NCBI GenBank assembly: GCA_964036195.1
Contig: OZ038454.1
Span: forward strand, 1,922,001 to 1,986,000
DNA: 64,000 nt
Direction: 5' to 3'
DNA from: Sphaerolaimus hirsutus
Taxonomy: Eukaryota; Nematoda; Chromadorea; Monhysterida; Sphaerolaimidae
Below are positions 56,438-64,000 of the stretch, piece by piece. The translations under genes and the position numbers were made by a program. Below the pieces are notes generated by a model. That model ran no database searches. It saw nothing but the letters and a program-made list of their open reading frames with translations, and had not been told where the DNA came from. Numbering within the stretch: position 1 is the first letter of the stretch; the number at the start of each line of letters is the position of its first letter.

Positions 56438-57960
56438 TTAATAGGCTCAAATGACAAATGAATTCTATTCCTATTTCAGATCTCAGAAACACTTGGATGT
56501 TTGCCAGGCCGAAAATGGATGTTTTTTAATGCTATATGAATGAATTTGATTACCTCAGGCTGTTTTGAATCAAGTTGTGATTTTCTGTTTCAGAATATAA
56601 AAAAATGTTTAACAGCACTATATTATGTGATACATTAGCAGATTGACTGTTTCCTAGAGATGTTAAAGAAAAAAATTGTACAAATTGTAACTTGATTAAA
56701 GTTGGAATGTAAAAAACAATGGTAGAGTGAATGAGGTTCAATATGGACGTCCCCCCCACTGAACATGTCTGCACAATAATTGTCGCAATTCAGAATAAAA
56801 AGTGCCCTGTTGGCGGCGGCGGCGGCGGCTTTGCAGCACGTGTTTGTACGCAAATTAATGGCGGGTCTTGGCGTGTCTTTCGCCGTGAATTGTCCCGGAA
56901 TAAACAGTGCGCTGTTGGCTGCGGATTTGCAACACGTGTTTCAATGCAAATTATTGGCGGGTCTTTTGCCGTGAATAGTCACAATTCGGAATGAACAGTG
57001 CGCTGTTGGCGGCGGCTTTGCAGCACGTGTTTCTAGGCAAAATTAATGGCGGGGGTCTTTCGCCGTGTTGCAAAAAAAATGCATTGACAAAAATCGGCAC
57101 ATATGGAATGTGTTCCTTGCTTGCCAAAATGTGAGTATAGTTAAATAAAATGAAAATTGTCGCCAAGTAAAAATAGACATTTTTACAGTTTGTTGTTGAA
57201 TTTGTTTCGAGCTTAGTGTTTTGGCACATATGTCTTGGAACACATTCCTGTTGCTCGACTAAGTGTGGTCGAATGGAGCGAGCGGGGAATGAGTACACAT
57301 AGATGGTAATGACCATAGACGTTGCAAAAAAGTAAATGTCGTACTGCACAAAGGAATTTTTTGCGATTTTTAGAGCTTTTTGAATGTAACACTACAAAAA
57401 GTTTTATTGTCGGGAATGACATCGTGAAGGCAGTGGACTTCGGCATTGTGGTGAAAAGTGTGAATAATTTATTAAAATATTTTTTAAAATATAAAGTTCA
57501 AAATAAACATCTTGATAAATAGGGCAAATAAATATTGATAAAACGCGGTAAAACAACGAAAACTAAACTCGCGCCACACAACAAGTGCAATTAATTGGCA
57601 GAATAAATATGCTGAATGCATTATACATTAATTCAATGAATCCGACTCACATGAAATGTCTGAGTAAAAATTTCCATCTGTAAATACTACCTATAGCAAT
57701 CTTGTTATCGGTCTTGATGCAACATAAAACTCGGCATACAAAGCAACATATTTTAATTTAATGTTGCAACATTAATGGTAATTTTGCGGACTATTTCAAC
57801 GGACTGTGCCATGTGGTGGGTCATTGGGTGAAATTTGGCATTCAACATTCAAAATGAGTTTTTCAATGTGCATAAATCCGCTTTGTTCAACGATTAAGTG
57901 CGCCCCTCACCAAAATTCTAAGAAAAAGCCAGAAAATAGTAGAAAAAGTATTTACCTATG
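56438..57960. other. Intergenic, no gene seen
   Basis: A tandem of three units of about 110 bp (about 56790-57060) containing GCGCTGTTGGC and CAGCACGTGTTT is present. The rest is AT-rich without supported exons. This is the 3' side of the next gene. Confidence 0.45.
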
Positions 57961-57964
57961 GTAT

Positions 57965-60900
57965 TTAAAGTCGGGAATTTTTGCTCAGACTGTACATTTC
58001 TGTAGTTTCATGCACGGTGGGCCGATACACATCCGCCTGCGGCCCCTCAGGCACATCAGTGATAAAGTTAGTCGCATCATAAAAATCTGCGGTAGCGCCA
58101 CTGGTGAAGGTGTTATTAGCCCATGTCCCACTTGTACCACTACATCCGGGCTGTTGGCTGGTAATGGTCGATGCGCGATGTCGCTCAAAATCTCCATACA
58201 TGCGCATATCGACCCTAGGCTGATACGGTGCAGAAATCTGCGTACATTGAAGAAATATTTGCACATTTATTTTATAGCATATTCATTAGGTAGATGTTCC
58301 AAAAGTATAAATACAGATTTTATTGTGTAGCTACTTGTCGCACTAAGAAACGTACCGCCATTCGTGATGTCTGCGCCGAACTCATATTTGAGGTCCGATT
58401 TGATGCATCGAAAGCCGGATTATGGCGTTCCGATGTCGATGCGATACTCGGCTGCTGTCTGAAATGTTTACATTTTTGCCATGCTATTTATTTACCATGT
58501 GGATTTTTTTCCAGAGTGGAAACTTTAGGGTGTAATTAAGCATGGGGCTGTTTTGTAAGGGATATGATTATTAATTTAGTAGAACTTTTTTTATTGTCTA
58601 TAATACATATTTAGGTTACTTGCACACTTTTTGAGGGGGGGATATTTTTGAGTAAATACTTTCGATATTGATAGGCATACCAAACAAGTCATGAAAACAA
58701 TCTTACAGGGTGGCCCTTTCTGGATCGTTTGTAGCGTGCAGACGATCCTGTTTGCGTATACAATACGCAAAAAATAGCGCAATTGTCATAATCAGCGTCA
58801 GGCAGCCAAAAACCGAGATAAAGCTCAACATGAGCAATTCTGTCTGCATGGGTGTGGGGGATACATCGATCACTATGGCATATAAGACAATATATTTAAA
58901 GGTAAAATTATTTACATGGATGTCTGCTGCAATTTTTTTCAGTCTGTTATCAAAATCAAAATTTGCGGTGCCTGCTTTATTAGCCAAAGTGGCAATTATG
59001 GTTTTTTCAATGATTTTTTCCACATCATTCTCATTCAAAACTGATTTCAACCCTTGTGACACCAATATGTCATTGTGAGGCGATGTATACTGCACTTTGG
59101 CTGCTGTTGTGACTGATGGCGTGGTACTTTGTGCACTGGGGGCTGTCCCAAATCATGTAAAGTGTAAAGTAAAGTGTCAAATGTAAGGTCAAGTGCAAAG
59201 TAAAGTCAAAATAAAAAAAGAGGCATTTATTACTGAACTTTACATGACATTTGCCAGTTTATTTTGCACTTGAATTTACATTTTAAACTTTACTTTTTAC
59301 TTTATAGGAATTGGTACTACCACCTGGCCAATGTGGATGGCATCACGGCGTTGGCAAAATTTTTTTCCTTGTGCTCTTCAATTAATTGTGTCAACTTTTT
59401 GGACATGTCACTAGTGCCATTAAAAACTTTGTACCAACTGTCATTATTGGCACATGTCAGCTGAAATTAAAATTTGATAGTAGTATATGCAGAATGCTTA
59501 TAACTTATACTTCACATAACTTACCTGCACCTCTGTCAAACTTTCACTGATAGATAAAAATTCTTTGCTCATTGATGAAAACAGGCCCCCCACTGAATGT
59601 TCAACTTTTTTTAGAATTGTCTCCAATGAAATTTGCATAATTTGTTATAAAGCAAGAAAAATTCAAAGGAAAAAGGCATGACAATTTGAACTTTACATGT
59701 TGGGTGGTAATGTTGCTCTTGATACTTTTGTCATTCTGTATCAACACTGATATCACATTTTGATTGTGTTTTTCCACATTCCTTTCCAACTGCCTGAATG
59801 ATTCATGTAGGATGTTTACATAATTTCCATGGTTATCCACATTTGCCTATGAAAGTTGTACAGCATAAAAATGATCAAATACATAGAAAATATTTTAATA
59901 TATACCCACCACTGTTGATATTTCCATTTTGCTCCTGTCACTGCTCACATTAAGCATTTGCAAAATTTGTGAAGCATAGGTTTTAAGTTCTGCTATACTA
60001 CTATTCAAATTGTTCAGCTTTTCCAAAGTGTGCCCATAATTAAATTTCAACTCATTCAGGACATTCTTTGTGTCACAGGCACTGATTTTGTCAAAAAATT
60101 CATGCTTATCAGGCCATACACTTGTGCTTTTTTGTGACTGCTCTGAAATTTTTGCCAAAATTATGGAATCCTGTGCTTTAATTAGCTCAAATATTTTCAA
60201 CTCGAATGCCGTGACAACGTCTGTAAACATCTCTTTCAATTCCACACAATTTTTTTCACACCGTGACACCTGCATTTGCAAAAGTCAGCCAAAATATATT
60301 GTATATTGTAGGTAAATCTAATAAAAAACAACGAAAGCAGAAATTTGACTAAACCAATTTCAGTTCACTCAGGACATTCTTTGTGTCACAGGCACTGATT
60401 TTGTCAAAAAATTCATGCTTATCAGGCCATATATTTGTGGTTTTTTGTGACTGCTCTGAAATTTTGGTCAAAATTAAGGAATCCTGCTCTCTAATTAGAT
60501 TGTCTATTTTCAGCTCGAATTCTGTGACAATGCCTGTAAACATCTCTTTCAATTCCGCACAATTTTTTTCACACCCTGGCACCTGCATTTTCAACCGTCA
60601 GCCAAAATACATTATACATTGCAGGTAAATCTAATAAAACAGAAAGCAGAAATTCAACTAAACCGATTTTTTGATGATTACCGTATCTGTAGGGGCTGTG
60701 TGATAGTCCTCAATGCGATACGCTGGTGTGGTTCTGCTGCTGGTGCTCCCTGTGGTGCCTGAGTCGCGTTGCAGCGCCTTTGGGACAGTTTGTGGCGCTG
60801 AAAACAGGTGCGTGGATGTTGCTGAAGTCTGCATTTGGCACTCGATGGCAGTATTCGGGCCCACTCTGCAAAATGTTGGGGGGGGGGGGGTAGCATCGTT

Positions 60901-61717
60901 TTCAAGACTTTTAATTAGATTAATATTTCAGAATTTTTATCAACTGAAAACATCACGTTTTTGATGTTGACAATGTTTCAAATTGGATGTCAACATTTCA
61001 GCGTTGAAAGTGAAAAAATTCTGGGCGAAATAATGGCACTCTACATTTTTACCTTTTTCAAAGTTTTTAGGCTCTGTAAATTCTCACCAAAGAAAAACCA
61101 CCCCAAGAGAATGTTTCGCGGAAATATGGAATCATACAATTCGATATTTTGTAAAAGTAGGCCCTATAGACTCATGCCTTTGGCACAATTCCAACGTTTT
61201 GCAACTTATTATTGAAGACTGTCCGTTCTGTTTATTATACATCCCTAAAATTGAAAAATATTAATTTAATAGTTGGATATCAAGGAAATGTGGTATCACA
61301 TTCTTTTTTCATGGTGGTAAAAGAGCACAAATGCAAAAACACACACCTCATTTTAAAGTCGTTTTCCAAGTCACAAAACTGTGCGGGTAGTGAAATTTTC
61401 GACGCCAGATTCCATTCATATTTAATCTTTTCCTAAAAAAAAGACTTTATTATAAATGTGCATTTTAAATTTGAATTTTGAAAGTTAAAAAACAGACAAT
61501 GCGGAAATTCGCATTTTCCAAGTCCCTTGACAAGCACATTATTGTTCTGGAGGCATTGTATGGGCAGGCGCAATAATTGCAAATGCTGTGGAATGAGCCG
61601 AGGCCGCGCGCTGACAATGTAAAAAATTGTTTTGAAATTGTTTTGGGAAGCATGCCAAAAAAATTTAGACAAACCAAAAATAGTGCAAATTCCGATAATC
61701 AGTAGCAACTTTTCCAT
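57965..61717 (-). CDS. Secreted-start, coiled-coil, single-pass membrane protein with tyrosine tail
   Basis: Exons (minus): about 61540-61717, 61347-61432, 60682-60865, 60355-60582, 59910-60269, 59697-59846, 59525-59620, 59324-59460, 58707-59142, 58356-58458, 57965-58237. Exon 1 begins with a signal-peptide-like MEKLLLIIGICTIFGLSKFF. Exon 3 is a Ser/Thr-rich linker. Exons 4 and 5 are tandem duplicates (CEKNCxELKEMFT..ISACDTKNVL) with paired Cys and heptads. Exons 6-8 are further helical segments. Exon 9 ends in a membrane helix (ELLMLSFISVFGCLTLIMTI) followed by CIRKQDR. The tail (exons 10-11) has tyrosines in MYGDF, FYDATNF, DVYRP and EMYSL. Most junctions agree in phase. The exon-1 donor is uncertain, and exons 8 and 9 disagree by one base around an inserted word array (59158-59310), so an exon may be missing there. 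A receptor or adhesion role is inferred from layout; the family is not recognised. Confidence 0.65.
59158..59310. repeat. TGTAAAGTGTCAAATG word array in an intron
   Basis: GTCCCAAATCATGTAAAGTG followed by TAAAGT/CAAATG words and their complements. Its edge lies next to the splice acceptor of the membrane-helix exon, where the phase fit fails. Confidence 0.6.
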
Positions 61718-63010
61718 TTTCAGCGCCAGATATAAATTAGGTTAAATTTGTTGAGTAGATAAGCGCAGGAAACGTAGGAATTTTTTAAAAATATGACGGT
61801 CGGACGCACGTTTTTTTGATATTTTACACTTGGAAAATGCACAAAAATGTTTTGGATACCTTTCCTATGATAAGGATGTTTTTTGTTTTGCCTCCGCATT
61901 GCCTGTTTTTAGTGCACCTTTTGACTAGATATTTATGTGGAATGTGTTTTTGCATTTCAGCGGTGTAGAATTTTTGATGGGGGGCATATATAATAAATGT
62001 GTGTACTATGTACTATAGATAATGTGTGGAATTCATATGCGGAAGTCGTTTGAAATATGATTCAATGCACATCTCATTTTATTGAAACGTACGTTGTAAA
62101 TAGTGGCTTCTAAAAAACCCCACTTCAACCCTCATCCCCCCCCACCCCCCCCTCACATCTCAAACTACAACTATAATCATCATTGGCGCATTGCCAAGGT
62201 ACGACAAAACTCAAGGCATATGATAAATACGCATGTATACTCGGCGGACCGCAAATTATGTGTAGAAACCTACCGTACTTGAATGAATAAAATGTTCGAT
62301 TAAATTTCATAGTAAATAATTCCACAGTAAAAATGAAATCTAATGTGAAAAACAGTATAATTTTTGGATCATTATTCAGATTGGTTATGGTAGGTTTCCA
62401 TACTAAGTGTGATGTCCGCTGAGTGTATATACAATGACTCTACGTCATGTATGTCAATAGGAATGTTTATTCATCACAAAATGTATTTTATTTATACTCG
62501 GCAGACATGATACTCTACAAATGGATGTGATTTATGTCTTCGGCTGGCAGACGGCCAACCTGAAAAGTTATGAATAAAAATTTTGCAAAAAGAAAAAAGA
62601 AAATACGATGTGAATATGCATTCGGCATTGTTCTGTACATATGGGATAATAATTGTTGCCTTCGTCGTAATAGCACCCCCATCTCCCCACCCCCCTTCTC
62701 ACATTGCTCATATTTCAATATTCGTTAACCACACTCCCTGAAAATACCCCCCATCCCCTCACACCCGGCAACTCTATGTAACCCCAAGAAAATTCTAACG
62801 AAATAAAAGTTTGGCCACATCTAAATTGAGTGTCAAAATAGTATCAACAAAAAAACCCACTATTTGTCTACACAAAATTCTGACGAAGTAAAAAACACCT
62901 CCACGCCCCCACATCCCTTTCACCCCAACTCCAAATATTGGTAATTGGCACTGAAAGCTGAAACCCCACATCGCCCCACTGCAATTCAGATTTCATAGGT
63001 AACATACATT
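61718..63010. other. Intergenic between divergent genes
   Basis: It contains the presumed promoter of the minus-strand membrane-protein gene and, further right, that of the plus-strand gene. C-rich patches (62130-62155, 62680-62700) and GCATATG/TACTCGGCGGAC words recur elsewhere (44030, 49650, 52140), suggesting old repeats. No exon was seen. Confidence 0.4.
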
Positions 63011-63233
63011 TACCATACTTCTTCTAAAAGAAGAGTGTCGTTCTATTTTTGCCAACTATTTTTTACCTGTCGTTTTATTGGGAGGTGCCATTCTCTTGTT
63101 TTGGTGGGCACAAAAACACACCTAAAAACAATTGGAGATATGCCAATTTATTAGAAGAAATATGCCATATGTCATGGTACATATCCAAGTTGTTCGCTGT
63201 AGTGTATGCAATGGATTTTTTTCACTTACACAG

Positions 63234-64000
63234 CATATTTACCACACATTTGGCAAGCGTTCAAGGTGGCAGGCAGGAGGCTGAGAAAAACAAAGGCAAA
63301 GCGGTATGTCATTTTTCATTATTCATGTTTTTATTATTCAAGTATAAATAATTCTGATGGTAAATGTGGTGGATAATGTGTTGTTTACCCCCTCAGGCGC
63401 ACAAAGGTGCGTTCACGCTCATTGTCAGCTGGCCCAAGTCGAGCATCAACTGCGGCGCCAGCACCGACTGCGGCGCCAGCACCGACTGCGGCGCCAGCAC
63501 CAACTGTGGGTGGGAACTTTCCAGTGGGAAACAAACTGTTGTGCTTGCTGCTACTGCTGCAGCTTTTGGACCTGTTGAATTTGGTCTGTCAGGTGGCATT
63601 CGTCCATCAGAGGTATCCAAACAGTCAGGTTTGTAGAATATACTAGCTAATTGTGCGCATGTCATAGTTCATTGAAAAATAACTTGGTATAGGGCGGCCC
63701 GCGCTCGTTGCATCGACAATTGTCAAGCAGCTGGTTGACACTAGCCATTGTCGACTCAAATCACACAGGCGACACGGGCACGCAGAAGGGGGCGCAGAGC
63801 TCGTAAGTGTGGAGGTGTCTGCAAAAGGTGGTCGTGGCTGTGGCCGTGCTCGTGGACAGGCACCACAACATCCCCCCGAAGACTGTGACAGGTGTGCACC
63901 ACTCATAAACTCAAATATTTTTAAGGTAGACATTTCAAGTATTTAACATGTTGCAGCACTGCTGTGACACCACCGTATCGACAACAATCTGAGGAGTCAG
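63234..64000 (+). CDS. 5' part of an unrecognised gene running off the window
   Basis: Exons 63234-63303, 63397-63628, 63693-63891 and 63957-64000 join with agreeing phases (0, 1, 2) at GT-AG sites. The product has three repeats of Cys-Gly-Ala-Ser-Thr-Asp/Asn (CGASTDCGASTDCGASTNC) from an 18-base unit repeated three times. Then come LVASTIVKQLVDTSHCRLKS, a basic RRHGHAEGG stretch and GGRGCGRARGQAPQHPPEDC. An alternative frame of the repeat exon (APAPTA repeats) is also open, but it does not keep phase downstream as well. The start codon lies upstream of 63234 and was not found; the gene continues past 64000. No domain is recognised. Confidence 0.5.

Noticed and set aside
55834-56441. 194-residue and 143-residue frames on opposite strands
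   Set aside because: Both are generated by the TTGGCACxxGTCCAA words; neither has splice context or domain.
58703-58930. 43-base intron inside the membrane-helix exon (GTAAAT...CATAG)
   Set aside because: Removing it creates an immediate stop; reading through keeps the frame open into the membrane helix.

Overview
The window is animal (metazoan) nuclear DNA. Its genes are split by short GT-AG introns and include a globin and a signal-peptide/single-pass membrane protein. There is no prokaryotic operon layout. Most of the rest is transposon-derived. The host lineage cannot be fixed from the sequence; the density of small DNA transposons and the unsuppressed CpG suggest a marine invertebrate, which is inference.

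Layout. 1-11.9 kb: small DNA transposons and arrays of short repeated words, with no host gene seen. 11.916-28.600 kb: one 16.7-kb PIF/Harbinger-type transposon. It carries (i) a 7-exon DDE transposase on the plus strand, (ii) a divergently transcribed 31-exon gene on the minus strand with an uninterrupted 1548-residue reading frame, and (iii) a small 3-exon gene nested antisense in one of its introns. Its boundaries are set by the host repeat it interrupts: the left half of a TA-flanked MITE lies at 11.77-11.915 kb and the right half at 28.60-28.86 kb. 28.9-34.7 kb: MITEs and hAT-like elements with 8-bp target duplications. 34.76-38.31 kb: a globin gene with a long C-terminal extension. 38.6-41.9 kb: a decayed gag-only LTR retrotransposon (minus strand) with a MITE in each LTR. 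42-57.9 kb: nested hAT-like elements, MITEs, fold-backs and word arrays. 57.965-61.717 kb: a minus-strand gene for a secreted-start, coiled-coil, single-pass membrane protein with a tyrosine-rich tail. 63.23-64.0 kb: the start of another plus-strand gene that runs off the window.

Two observations stand out. First, the Harbinger-type element is far larger than usual and carries a giant accessory gene and a nested gene that I do not recognise. Second, one hAT-like family exists in three 'dialects': the same architecture is kept, but a hexamer repeated about ten times per copy (ACGTAA, GTGTAA or GCGTAA) is exchanged at every position and in both orientations. Several other small elements here are also built from arrays of one short word.

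All exon models were built by eye from reading frame, splice signals and phase agreement. No database search was possible.
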